Shown here: one piece after another, positions 44,631 through 53,316 of the stretch
Layout of the letters: every line of letters begins with the position of its first letter
How positions within the stretch are numbered: the first letter of the stretch is position 1
Origin: Ardenticatena maritima
GTDB lineage: Bacteria; Chloroflexota; Anaerolineae; Ardenticatenales; Ardenticatenaceae
NCBI RefSeq assembly: GCF_001306175.1
Contig: NZ_LGKN01000005.1
Span: 496,001 to 560,000, forward strand
Direction: 5' to 3'
DNA: 64,000 bases
Notes under the pieces: model-generated
The model's database searches: none
What the model was told of the DNA's origin: nothing
The model's input: only the letters and a program-made list of their open reading frames with translations
Program-made: the position numbers and the translations under genes

Positions 44631-44705
44631 AGCTGCTACTCCTTCTTCAAGACATAAAAAAATGGCCGCGAGGCCCTTGTTGCCAATGCCAATTTGGACG
44701 ATTTC

Positions 44706-44733
44706 ATTATATGATGCAGAAGCAAAGTGGCAA
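44706..44733 (-). promoter_or_regulatory. Candidate sigma-A promoter of the isocitrate dehydrogenase gene
   Basis: On the minus strand TTGCCA (44733-44728) and TATAAT (44711-44706), 16 bases apart, about 75 bases before the start codon at 44630. Confidence 0.65.
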
Positions 44734-44754
44734 GAAGAATTGAGGAGCAAGGTC

Positions 44755-45309
44755 ATGCGAACGGAGACATGGGTGTTTTGTCCACGGTGCGGCACACGTT
44801 TGGCGCGCCAAACCGTTTCGGGGGAAGAACGTCCCGTCTGCCCGGCGTGCGGTTTTGTCGCATTCGCGGACCCCAAGGTGACGGCGGGGGTGCTGGTTGA
44901 AGCCAATGGGCGGGTGTTGCTGGGGCGGCGTGGCGTCAACCCCGGCAAAGGGGCGTGGTACATTCCTTCGGGCTTCGTCGAATACGGCGAGCCGCCCGAT
45001 GCCGCCGCACGGCGTGAAGTGGAGGAAGAAACCGGGTTGCGCGTCCACATCACGCATTTGCTGGGGGTTTGGTTTTTCGATGAGACGCTGGGGGGCAAAG
45101 CCGGCATTGCCATTTTCTACTACGGCGTACCGCAAGATGACGCGCCGGCTGTTCCCGCCGATGATGTGGTGGAAGTGGGGTGGTTTGCGCCTGAGGCGCT
45201 CCCTGCGCCAATCGCTTTTCCCATTCACGCCAATGTGTTGCGCATGTGGGCGCAGGCGCGGCTTACGGGGCAACCTTTTCCACCACCAGCAGGTGCGATA
45301 AGCCAATGA
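44755..45309 (+). CDS. Nudix hydrolase with N-terminal zinc ribbon
   Basis: 184 residues from the ATG at 44755 (TGAGGAGCAAGG upstream). The N-terminal zinc ribbon has two Cys pairs, CPRC and CPAC, followed by [13 protein letters not shown], a layout like NADH pyrophosphatase NudC and related ADP-sugar hydrolases. The Nudix box runs from [12 protein letters not shown] to [10 protein letters not shown] and is complete. The likely role is cleaving nucleotide-diphosphate derivatives; NudC specificity is not shown because the SQPWPFPxS motif is absent. Its last 47 bases overlap the convergent methyltransferase gene. Confidence 0.88.
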   Translation: MRTETWVFCPRCGTRLARQTVSGEERPVCPACGFVAFADPKVTAGVLVEANGRVLLGRRGVNPGKGAWYIPSGFVEYGEPPDAAARREVEEETGLRVHITHLLGVWFFDETLGGKAGIAIFYYGVPQDDAPAVPADDVVEVGWFAPEALPAPIAFPIHANVLRMWAQARLTGQPFPPPAGAISQ

Positions 45310-45994
45310 TGCGCGCCGGTGTGCGTTCGGCGAAGCGGGCGCTGGCACGCAGAAGACGCCCCACCAGTGGGCGGCGGGCGATGACGTTGTCGAACGCGGG
45401 AAACACTTGCGAATGATGCACAACACGCACCGGCAGCCCGTCGAACAGGCGACGCAGAGAGCGCACCGTGTAGGCGCGCACGTGGGGCGCGAGCCGGTTG
45501 CGCAGGGGCGTCGGCAGGTAGTTCACGAGGGGAATGTTGCCGAAGTGGTACTCGCCGCGCCAGTAGATGCCGTGCGTCTCGAAGAGCCAGAGACGGTTCG
45601 GCACGAAAATGACCGCGCGCCCCCCCGCTCGCAAGACGCGCACAATTTCTTGCACCGCCAGCCGGTCGTCGCCGACGTGTTCCAGCACTTCATGCGAGAG
45701 GACCGCGTCGAACGTGTTGTCGGGAAAAGGCAAGCGCTCATCCGCCTGGACGACATGCCCGCGTTGTGCGGCTTGTTGCGCGCGCTCGAACTCGTATTCA
45801 GTCCCCACCGCCAGTTGAACGTTAGGCAGGGCGCTCATTTGCCCCAGGTAAAGCCCGACGCCGGTCCCATGGTCCAGAACGGTGGCGGCGGTCTGCAAGC
45901 GCCCCCATTCGACGATGAGCCGCCAGCGGAAGGCTTGACCCGCCCGCCAGACGTAGGATGGCTCTCCGAGTTGCGCGGCGAATTTGCTGGGCAT
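45263..45994 (-). CDS. Class I SAM-dependent methyltransferase
   Basis: 243 residues from the ATG at 45994, the best-supported start (AGAGGGAG about 11 bases upstream). Motif I is TVLDHGTGVGLYLGQM, in which Asp-His-Gly-Thr-Gly is a slightly unusual form. The post-I acidic residue is in VGTEYEFER, the motif II region LPFPDNTFDAVLSHEVLEHVGD is seen as FDAVLSHEVLEHV, and motif III is LRAGGRAVIFVPN. The C-terminal half resembles polyketide- or surface-glycan methyltransferases. The neighbouring WecG-type transferase suggests a cell-surface polymer role, which is inference. Confidence 0.75.
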   Translation of the reverse strand: MPSKFAAQLGEPSYVWRAGQAFRWRLIVEWGRLQTAATVLDHGTGVGLYLGQMSALPNVQLAVGTEYEFERAQQAAQRGHVVQADERLPFPDNTFDAVLSHEVLEHVGDDRLAVQEIVRVLRAGGRAVIFVPNRLWLFETHGIYWRGEYHFGNIPLVNYLPTPLRNRLAPHVRAYTVRSLRRLFDGLPVRVVHHSQVFPAFDNVIARRPLVGRLLRASARFAERTPARIIGLSHLLVVEKVAP

Positions 45995-46151
45995 GGTTGC
46001 GATGCTCCCTCTGCGTGAATTCGGTGGGGGATGGTAGCGCAACATGGCGGTTGAGCAAGTTGCCCGTGCAGACCTCGCGGCGCACCTGCTTGACAGAAAC
46101 GGCCACCCACGCTACCAACAAGCCGCTATCATCCATGCAGACGAGGAAGCC

Positions 46152-46904
46152 ATGTCCGTTGAAAAAATTGCGGTGCTGGGTGTGCCCATCGCCAACGTCA
46201 CAGAAGATGAGACGGTTGCTCTCATGGCGCAGATGATTGCCACACGCCAGCCCCATCACGTCGTCACCGTCAATCCGGAATTTTTGATGGAAGCGCGGCG
46301 CAACCCCGCTTTTCGTCGGGTGTTGCTGAACGCCGACCTTGCTATTCCCGATGGCATTGGCGTTGTGCTGGCGGGGCGTTTGCAGGGGCGCCCCTTTCGG
46401 GCGCGTGTAGCGGGCAGCGACCTTGTGGAACGTTTGGCGGCGGAAAGCGCCCGCCGTGGGTGGCGGCTCTACTTCCTGGGGGCTGCGCCCGGCGTGGCGG
46501 AGCAAGCCATCGCACGCTTGCAGGCACGCTACCCGACTTTTCGGGCGGCTGGGGCGTATGCTGGTTCACCCACTCCCGAAGAGACGCCCGACCTGATTGC
46601 ACGTGTGCGCGCCGCCCAGCCGGATGTGCTTTTTGTGGCCTATGGGCACCCTCGCCAGGACCTCTGGATTGCCGCCAACAAGGACGCCCTTGGCGTGCCT
46701 GTGATGATGGGCGTGGGCGGGGCGTTCGACTTTCTTGCCGGTGTTGTGCCGCGCGCCCCGGTGCGCATGCGCCAGATGGGGCTGGAATGGCTCTACCGGC
46801 TCTACAAGCAACCGTGGCGCTGGCGGCGCATGTTGGCGTTGCCCCAGTTTTTGATGTTGGCGTTGTTTGAAGCGATACGCTTGCGAAAGGAGCGGCATGT
46901 ATGA
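46152..46904 (+). CDS. WecG/TagA/CpsF-family glycosyltransferase
   Basis: GT26 enzyme, 250 residues from the ATG at 46152, preceded by GACGAGGAAG. It transfers N-acetyl-mannosamine-type sugars to a lipid-linked acceptor at the membrane. Family features are VTVNPEFLMEARRNPAFR, the conserved PDGIGVV, GWRLYFLGAAPGVAEQ, VLFVAYGHPRQDLW and GVGGAFDFLAGVVPRAP. The C-terminal WLYRLYKQPWRWRRM is the membrane-binding appendage. It overlaps the next gene by four bases (ATGA). The acceptor could be the WecA-type lipid made by the gene at 53317. Confidence 0.9.
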   Translation: MSVEKIAVLGVPIANVTEDETVALMAQMIATRQPHHVVTVNPEFLMEARRNPAFRRVLLNADLAIPDGIGVVLAGRLQGRPFRARVAGSDLVERLAAESARRGWRLYFLGAAPGVAEQAIARLQARYPTFRAAGAYAGSPTPEETPDLIARVRAAQPDVLFVAYGHPRQDLWIAANKDALGVPVMMGVGGAFDFLAGVVPRAPVRMRQMGLEWLYRLYKQPWRWRRMLALPQFLMLALFEAIRLRKERHV

Positions 46905-47884
46905 GCCAATGGCGTGTTTTTATCACCCGCCGCCTGCCGGATGATATTCTCGCCCCGTTGTTCGAGCACGCCGACGTTGATGTTTGGCCGGAGCGGCTTC
47001 CCCCGCCGTATGATGAACTGCGCCGCCGCACCGCCGCGGCTGATGGGTTGCTCTGCATGCTCACCGACCGCATTGATGCGTCCCTCATCGCGCAAGCGCC
47101 GCGCCTGCGCGTCATCAGCCAGATGGCGGTGGGCTACGACAACATTGACGTGGCGGCGGCGACGGCGCGGGGCATTCCCGTGGGACACACACCGGGCGTC
47201 TTGACCGAAAGCACAGCCGACCTGGCGTTTGCGCTCATTCTTGCCGCGGCGCGCCGCCTGCTGGACGGCGTGCGGTTCATCGAGCGGGGCGCGTGGCAAA
47301 CGTGGGAACCGTTCGGGCTGTTGGGGCAAGATGTGCACGGCAAAACACTGGGGATTGTGGGGCTGGGGCGCATTGGCGCGGCAACGGCGCGACGCGCGCA
47401 TGGTTTTGGCATGCGCATTCTCTACACTGGTCCGCGCGAAAAACCGGATGTCGCTGCCGCTTTGGGCGCAACCTACGTCTCGTTCGAGCGGTTGTTGGCG
47501 GAGAGCGATGTGGTCAGCATTCACTGCCCGCTCACACCGGCAACGCGCCACCTGTTCAACGCCGACGCCTTCGCCCGTATGAAGCCCGGCGCTATTCTGG
47601 TGAACACGGCGCGTGGCGGCATTGTGGACCACGACGCCCTGCTGGCGGCTCTGCGTGCGGGACACCTTGGCGCGGCTGGTCTGGATGTGACCGAACCGGA
47701 GCCGCTCCCGTCCGACCATCCGCTCATGCAGTGCGAGCGTGTCATCATCACCCCCCACATTGGCTCGGCAACGGTGCAGACACGGCGGCGTATGGCGCAA
47801 ATGGCGGTGGCGAATCTTCTGGCGGGCTTGCGTGGGGAGCGATTACCGCACTGCGCCAACCCGGAAGTGTTCGAGAAGCGCTGA
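46901..47884 (+). CDS. D-2-hydroxyacid dehydrogenase, glyoxylate reductase-like
   Basis: NAD(P)-dependent dehydrogenase of 327 residues. The substrate domain begins WRVFITRRLPDDILAPL and the Rossmann motif is TLGIVGLGRIGAATARRA. The catalytic Arg lies in VNTARGGIVD, the Glu in LDVTEPEPL and the His in TPHIGSAT. The overall form (ISQMAVGYDNIDVAAATARGIPV) is that of GyaR/GRHPR glyoxylate and hydroxypyruvate reductases rather than phosphoglycerate dehydrogenase, since no ACT domain follows. It is coupled to the WecG-type gene by an ATGA overlap, an unexpected pairing. Confidence 0.9.
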   Translation: MSQWRVFITRRLPDDILAPLFEHADVDVWPERLPPPYDELRRRTAAADGLLCMLTDRIDASLIAQAPRLRVISQMAVGYDNIDVAAATARGIPVGHTPGVLTESTADLAFALILAAARRLLDGVRFIERGAWQTWEPFGLLGQDVHGKTLGIVGLGRIGAATARRAHGFGMRILYTGPREKPDVAAALGATYVSFERLLAESDVVSIHCPLTPATRHLFNADAFARMKPGAILVNTARGGIVDHDALLAALRAGHLGAAGLDVTEPEPLPSDHPLMQCERVIITPHIGSATVQTRRRMAQMAVANLLAGLRGERLPHCANPEVFEKR

Positions 47885-47891
47885 AAGAGGC

Positions 47892-49037
47892 TTATTCGGC
47901 ATCGAGCGCGTGTACTAGCCGCAACGTCAGCGCCAGCGCCGTGTCCAGCGTGGTGGGTTGAATGGCGGAGATGGTATCGCTCACCCAATGCCAGTTGGGC
48001 AAGCGCCCGGTTTCATCGAACGCCATAAGGCTGATGGCGCGATAGCCCCGTTGCATTGCCACTTCGGCGTCGGTGAGTAAAAGGTGGTAGGGGCGTATCG
48101 TGACGGGAAGTTGGTAGGTTGCTGCGATGCGGCGCACCAGCGCCAGCAAATGGGGGTCGGCGTGATACCGTTTGAGAGGACCCTCGCTGGAAACAGCGGC
48201 CACCTGCCCAATGCCGATTGTGTCGCAGTTGATGAAAAAGGTGGTGTCCGGGTCGAAGCGATAGCCTTCCAAAAAAGCCTGCATCCCTTGCGAACCGGTT
48301 TCCTCACAGCCGGTGAGCACCACCCATACGTCTGTGAAGGGAAGCCCGCCCTGGAGCGCCTGAGCCGCCGCCAATACAACCGCCACCCCGCTGGCGTTGT
48401 CGTTCGCGCCGTCTACGTGCGGCATGCGTTCTTTGTGGAGCATCAACCCCAGCGCGACGCCGATGTTGCCCAGCGCCAGCCGCGCCAGTGTGCGCCCTGC
48501 ACGTCCCAACGGCGCCCCAACCAGCCCCCAGACCAGCGAAAGCACCAGCAACAGGTATGAACGCCGAAAGCCGCCCACCAGGCGCGGATGAAAGAGCAGC
48601 GCGGCTTGTTGAGTGTCGAGGTGGGCGGTGAGAACAACCGTGCGCCGCCGCTCACGGGTGGCGGGGCGACGCGCCACCACGTTGACCGAGGGCGTGCGTG
48701 GGAGCAGTTCGCTCAGGATGGGGCGCATGGTCTGTTCGGCGTAGAGCAATCCGCCGGCAAGCGCCGAGAGTTGCACGGCGCGGCGAGTCGCGCCCTTTTG
48801 CAACGCCCACGCGCCCAAGGCTCCCAGCATGTAGATGGGGGCTGTGTAGGCGGTGAAGGTTCGCAAGCCGGCCACCGGCATCAGATGGGTAGTATAGCCC
48901 CATGCTTGCAAGTGGTCGGCGGCCCATTCGGCGGCGCGTCGTTCAGCCGGTGAGGCGGACGGGCGTGGACCAATCGCCACGCTCAAAAAACGGATGGTGT
49001 CGAGCATGTGGGTTGTGGTTGGGTTGAGAGACGGCAT
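47892..49037 (-). CDS. M28-family zinc peptidase with membrane segments
   Basis: 381 residues from the ATG at 49037 (GCAGGAAC just upstream). The peptidase domain is split by hydrophobic segments: VVLTAHLDT holds the first metal ligands, then about two helices (SYLLLVLSLVWGLVGAPLG), then HVDGANDNASGVAVVLAAA with the bridging Asp, LTGCEETGSQGMQAFL with the catalytic Glu, and FFINCDTIG. The last His is in NWHWVSDT. Two early helices (about 65-100) suggest membrane attachment. It probably trims peptides; the exact substrate is unknown. It converges with the dehydrogenase gene across seven bases. Confidence 0.85.
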   Translation of the reverse strand: MPSLNPTTTHMLDTIRFLSVAIGPRPSASPAERRAAEWAADHLQAWGYTTHLMPVAGLRTFTAYTAPIYMLGALGAWALQKGATRRAVQLSALAGGLLYAEQTMRPILSELLPRTPSVNVVARRPATRERRRTVVLTAHLDTQQAALLFHPRLVGGFRRSYLLLVLSLVWGLVGAPLGRAGRTLARLALGNIGVALGLMLHKERMPHVDGANDNASGVAVVLAAAQALQGGLPFTDVWVVLTGCEETGSQGMQAFLEGYRFDPDTTFFINCDTIGIGQVAAVSSEGPLKRYHADPHLLALVRRIAATYQLPVTIRPYHLLLTDAEVAMQRGYRAISLMAFDETGRLPNWHWVSDTISAIQPTTLDTALALTLRLVHALDAE

Positions 49038-49142
49038 ACACGTTCCTGCGGCTTCTTTCATCGGGAACAGGCGCAGTATACGTGGGGCATACCGCCACGC
49101 CAAGCGTGCGGCGATACCGGGCGGGTGGTACGTTGCCGGTGC

Positions 49143-49838
49143 TTATTCGTTTGGCAAATCAACTTCTTCAAGCGTAATCAGCCCTTTTTTCAGCGCGTAG
49201 AGCGCGGCTTGTGTGCGGTTGTTCAAATTCAATTTGCGAAACAGGTTCGAGAGTTGGTTTTTGACGGTTTTCTCCGAGCGCCCCAGATAATCGGCGATTT
49301 CCTGGTTGCTCCACCCTTGTGCGACCGCACGCAACAACAACACCTCGCGCTCATCCAGCATGACGTCATCGTCAACGTGCTCTTTCACTTCCTCGCGCGC
49401 CAGCGCCGCTTGGCGTTGCCGCCCACGGAACAGGCTGATGACTTTGTGCGCCAACTTGGTGTCGAGAATGACGTCACCCCCCATCACTGCCCGAATGGCC
49501 GTCACCAACTGGCTAATATCGCTGTTCTTCAAAAAATACCCTTTGGCGCCGGCGCGAATGGCTTCCAGCATTTGCTCGTCGTCTTCGCTCATCGTCAGGA
49601 TGATAATGTGGGGGGGATTTGGCATTTGCATGATGGCTTTGGTCGCTTCCACCCCGTTCAAATAGGGCATGTTGATGTCCAGAATCACCACATCGGGTTG
49701 ATGCTGGTGCGTCAGGTCAACCGCTTGTTGCCCGTCGGCGGCTTCGGCGACAATCTCAAAATCTGGTTCAGCATTCAAAACTTGGGCAAGTGCTTGCCGC
49801 AAGACCGTGTGGTCGTCGGCTATGAGCAATCGAATCAT
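49143..49838 (-). CDS. NarL/FixJ-family response regulator, orphan
   Basis: 231 residues from the ATG at 49838, which has GGGGAGG upstream. The receiver domain has DDH at the start, the phosphorylation site Asp54 in VVILDINMPYLNG and the Lys in AKGYFLKNSD. The LuxR-type DNA-binding domain is complete: LDEREVLLLRAVAQGWSNQ, then EIADYLGRSEKTVKNQLSNL. No histidine kinase lies next to it, so its partner is elsewhere. A charged linker of about 40 residues between the domains is longer than usual (QRQAALAREEVKEHVDDD). Confidence 0.92.
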   Translation of the reverse strand: MIRLLIADDHTVLRQALAQVLNAEPDFEIVAEAADGQQAVDLTHQHQPDVVILDINMPYLNGVEATKAIMQMPNPPHIIILTMSEDDEQMLEAIRAGAKGYFLKNSDISQLVTAIRAVMGGDVILDTKLAHKVISLFRGRQRQAALAREEVKEHVDDDVMLDEREVLLLRAVAQGWSNQEIADYLGRSEKTVKNQLSNLFRKLNLNNRTQAALYALKKGLITLEEVDLPNE

Positions 49839-49883
49839 CCCAGCCTCCCCGCGCTTGCTTTCATTCAAATTTCCCTATTCAAC

Positions 49884-49913
49884 AGTATACGTCGAAACGA
49901 AAGAAACCTTCAA
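49884..49913 (-). promoter_or_regulatory. Candidate promoter of the orphan response regulator
   Basis: On the minus strand TTGAAG (49913-49908) and TATACT (49889-49884), 18 bases apart, about 45 bases before the start codon. Confidence 0.5.
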
Positions 49914-50032
49914 TATGCCGAAAGTCCTACTTTTTCATGAAACGCCTGAGAATGGAGGACAAGGGTGTTCAAGGGCAAAAGTCCTCAAAATGTAGTCAAA
50001 AAGTCCCCTTCAATTGTTTGAAAAGAGATGCT

Positions 50033-50473
50033 ATGCTGGCTGCGTCCACAGGCAAGTGGGCACACGCAGTCAAACGGGGGCAGATTGTCGAGGACCGGAA
50101 GCAGATGAAGCATCACAGCCCGCTCTTGAACGAAGCCATCATTGACCAATGCTTCCTGATGAGCGTCATCGCCTATATGGAAACATTGCCGCCTGACGAA
50201 GCAGCCAACATCGAACATCAGGTTCATCTGCTTCTCCCATTGCAGCAACATCTGTCCCCGTCTGATCAACTTGCGGTTATGTCTCTGTTGTGGGAGCACG
50301 AAGGCTCATTGCTGGAACATGCCTACCGCCTCAAAGAAGACTTGAAACGCTGCCTGCGGTATGGCTGCAACGACGACCAAAGCCTGCATGCGTTGCTCTC
50401 ACAACACCGACAGGGCGCGTGGCGGACACCATTGCACGCATTGCTGGAACGGGTTCTCTATCCCGCCGCCTGA
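50033..50473 (+). CDS. Hypothetical helical protein
   Basis: Soluble, mostly helical protein with no recognised domain. The start is uncertain: ATG codons at 49937, 50033 and 50105 are in frame. 50105 (122 residues, MKHHSPLLNEAIIDQC) has GGACCGGAAG upstream and begins the region that looks most protein-like. The visible sequence has IEHQVHLLLPLQQHL, LLWEHEGSLLEHAYRL and repeated short helices. The upstream 160 bases hold three AAAGTCC copies (49921, 49978, 50000). It precedes the MazG fusion on the same strand. It may be a lineage-specific gene. Confidence 0.5.
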   Translation: MLAASTGKWAHAVKRGQIVEDRKQMKHHSPLLNEAIIDQCFLMSVIAYMETLPPDEAANIEHQVHLLLPLQQHLSPSDQLAVMSLLWEHEGSLLEHAYRLKEDLKRCLRYGCNDDQSLHALLSQHRQGAWRTPLHALLERVLYPAA

Positions 50474-50524
50474 AGCGTCCTGAGGAATCGCTCGGTCTCA
50501 GACACTTCCACTCCGTTCATTGTA

Positions 50525-50533
50525 TGCTACAAT
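50525..50533 (+). promoter_or_regulatory. Extended -10 promoter of the MazG fusion gene
   Basis: TGC followed by TACAAT, an extended -10, 24 bases before the start codon. A -35 (TTCCAC) 16 bases upstream is weak. Confidence 0.5.
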
Positions 50534-50557
50534 GCAGCCAAAGGAGGGGAAGACGCT

Positions 50558-51892
50558 ATGGCGCACATCACAATCCTGGGTCTGGGACCGGGCGATTTTT
50601 CTTTGTTGACGCTGCGTGCCCACACCCTTTTGCAAGAAACATCGGAACTTTGGTTGCGCACACGCCACCACCCTGTTGTAGAAGCCTTGCCGTCGCACAT
50701 TCGCCTCGCTTCATTTGACGACCTCTACGAGCAAGCCAGCGACTTTGCCACGCTCTACGAAACGATTGCCTACCGCGTACTCGACTTGGGACGCCGCCCG
50801 GAAGGGGTGGTGTACGCCGTGCCGGGGCACCCGTGGGTGGGCGAGTTGACGGTACGCCTGATTACGCAACGCGCCGCCGAGGAACACATCCCTGTGCATA
50901 TTGAGCATGGGTTGAGTTTTATCGAACCAACGTTGGCGGCTTTGCAGGTTGACGCGCTCGACAACATTCAACTCTGTGATGCGACCACCTTTGCCGCGCG
51001 GTATGCCCCGCCTTTCGAGCCCGACCGCCCCGCGCTGATTGCCCAGGTGTACAACCGGCTCGTGGCGTCCGAAGTGAAAGTGCTCTTGCTCGATGTCTAT
51101 CCTGCAGACCACCCCGTCACGCTGGTTGACGCCGCGGGGACCGCGCACGAAACCGTGGTGACGATGCCGCTCTACCAACTCGACCATCGCGAGGATTGGG
51201 CGTTGCTCAGTTCGCTCTATGTGCCGCCTTTGAGCAAGCCCGCTTCGATGACGGCGTTGATGGATGTGGTGGCGCATTTGCGGGCGCCGGATGGGTGTCC
51301 CTGGGACCGCGAGCAGGACCACCAGACCCTGCGCCCCTATTTGCTGGAAGAAGCCTACGAAGTGCTGGAAGCACTGGACAATGACGATGCGCACGCCTTG
51401 CGTGAAGAGTTGGGCGATTTACTGCTGCAAGTTGCGTTGCACGCCCAAATTGCCGCTGAATATGGCGAGTTTACGATGGCGGATGTGTTGGCTGGGCTGA
51501 TCGAAAAACTGATTTATCGCCACCCCCATGTGTTTGGCGACCGCACGGTCAACTCCTCGCAAGAGGTTCTGCAAAACTGGGAAGCGCTCAAACAGCAGGA
51601 AAAGGCGGCGCGTGGCGAAGCAAGCGCTACCGCAGACCCCTTCGAGGGCGTGCCTGTTGCGTTGCCGGCGCTTGCCAAAGCGCAAAAAATCGTCAAGCGG
51701 TTGCGGGCGCTTGGCTACAACGTGCCTTCTCCCGATGAGGCGTGGCGTGCCTGGCAAAGCACCCCCGACGCTGCCACCCTGGGCACGTTGTTGCTGGCGT
51801 TGGCGGCGCATGCCCGCGACCAACACATTGATGCCGAAACCGCCTTGCGCGAAACCCTGGCGCACTGGATGCAAAAAGCGCGCCAATCATGA
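50558..51892 (+). CDS. Tetrapyrrole methylase-MazG fusion (YabN-like)
   Basis: Two-domain protein of 444 residues. The N-terminal half (about 1-220) is a tetrapyrrole-methylase-fold domain (ITILGLGPGDFSLLTLRA, VVYAVPGHPWVGE). The C-terminal half (about 235-444) is a MazG nucleoside-triphosphate pyrophosphohydrolase with APDGCPWDREQDHQTLRPYLLEEAYEVLEAL, visible as CPWDREQDHQTL and LLEEAYEVLEAL, and the metal-binding EELGDLLLQVALHAQIA, then a second MazG-like repeat. It resembles Bacillus YabN, which removes faulty nucleotides. The ribosome site is AAAGGAGGGGAAG. Confidence 0.92.
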   Translation: MAHITILGLGPGDFSLLTLRAHTLLQETSELWLRTRHHPVVEALPSHIRLASFDDLYEQASDFATLYETIAYRVLDLGRRPEGVVYAVPGHPWVGELTVRLITQRAAEEHIPVHIEHGLSFIEPTLAALQVDALDNIQLCDATTFAARYAPPFEPDRPALIAQVYNRLVASEVKVLLLDVYPADHPVTLVDAAGTAHETVVTMPLYQLDHREDWALLSSLYVPPLSKPASMTALMDVVAHLRAPDGCPWDREQDHQTLRPYLLEEAYEVLEALDNDDAHALREELGDLLLQVALHAQIAAEYGEFTMADVLAGLIEKLIYRHPHVFGDRTVNSSQEVLQNWEALKQQEKAARGEASATADPFEGVPVALPALAKAQKIVKRLRALGYNVPSPDEAWRAWQSTPDAATLGTLLLALAAHARDQHIDAETALRETLAHWMQKARQS

Positions 51893-51919
51893 AACCGGCG
51901 CACTCCCCGACGAGGAGGA

Positions 51920-52583
<664 letters not shown>

Positions 52584-52585
<2 letters not shown>

Positions 52586-53123
52586 GCGCTATCCACTTTT
52601 GGCGTTGACTTTGCTTTTGTTGGCGTCGTTGGCGTGTGGCGGGCTTCCCAACCCGCTGGCGTCCAAACCCACCCCTCTACCGACGGTACCGGTTTCGGAG
52701 GAAGCCGCCCAACGCGCCGAAATGAAATTGCAAGCCGCAGCGACGCAGGTTGCCGACGGTTCCACCGAAATTGCGCTGACCGAAGAAGAACTGACGTCGC
52801 TGATTGTTTATCGCTTGGGCGACTTGCCGCTGGAAAACCCCGTCGTTTTCTTGCGTGATGGTCGCATTCGTGCTGAAGCGAAACTCAGCATTGAAGGGCT
52901 TTCCCAACAAGCCGTGATTGTCATTCAACCGTCGGTCTCGAACGGCGCTTTGCAACTCACGGTGGAAGAAGCCAAAGTCGGCTTTTTGTCCATGCCGCAA
53001 GATGTCGTTGACCGGTTGACAACTGAACTTGAAAATGTCATCACCAATTCGCAGACGGTAAGCGTTGAAGATGTGCGCGTCGAAGATGGCACGCTCTATG
53101 TGCGTCTGCGTGTGCAAAAATGA
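52584..53123 (+). CDS. Lipoprotein of unknown function
   Basis: 179 residues with a lipoprotein signal ending LASLAC, then a Pro/Thr-rich tether. The body is a single compact domain (ALTEEELTSLIVYRLGDLP, VFLRDGRIRAEAKLSIEG, TVSVEDVRVEDGTLYVRLRVQK) that looks like a beta-rich lipid- or ligand-binding module seen in Chloroflexota lipoproteins; no named family is recognised with confidence. The ribosome site AGGAGG lies inside the scpB coding region because the two start codons overlap head to head. A strong terminator follows. Confidence 0.75.
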
Positions 53124-53139
53124 TTTGCAAACAGCGACG

Positions 53140-53168
53140 CCCCGCTGGTCAGCCAGCGGGGTTTTTTT
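53140..53168 (+). terminator. Terminator after the lipoprotein gene
   Basis: CCCCGCTGG and CCAGCGGGG form a 9-bp stem with a 4-base loop, followed by seven T residues. The T tract overlaps the stop codon of the convergent 45-residue gene. Confidence 0.9.
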
Positions 53169-53304
53169 ATGGCAACAAGAAATAGGTCGCCAAGAAGGTG
53201 TACGCCAACACAAACAGGACAACAACCAGCACGCCCAGGATGTTCGCGCGTGTGGTGCCTGCTTCGCCTGTGCGTCCAACTTGCAAGGGTTCACGTTCGC
53301 TCAT
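53167..53304 (-). CDS. Small membrane protein, 45 residues
   Basis: Short gene with a very good ribosome site (GAGGAGAGG) eight bases before the ATG. The product has a polar head (MSEREPLQVGRTGEAGTTRA) and a single membrane helix (VLVVVLFVLAYTFLATYF). It lies 12 bases downstream of the WecA-type transferase gene on the same strand, so it is likely translated with the envelope glycan genes. Function unknown; it could be a partner of the membrane transferase. Confidence 0.7.
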   Translation of the reverse strand: MSEREPLQVGRTGEAGTTRANILGVLVVVLFVLAYTFLATYFLLP

Positions 53305-53316
53305 GCGTTCCTCTCC

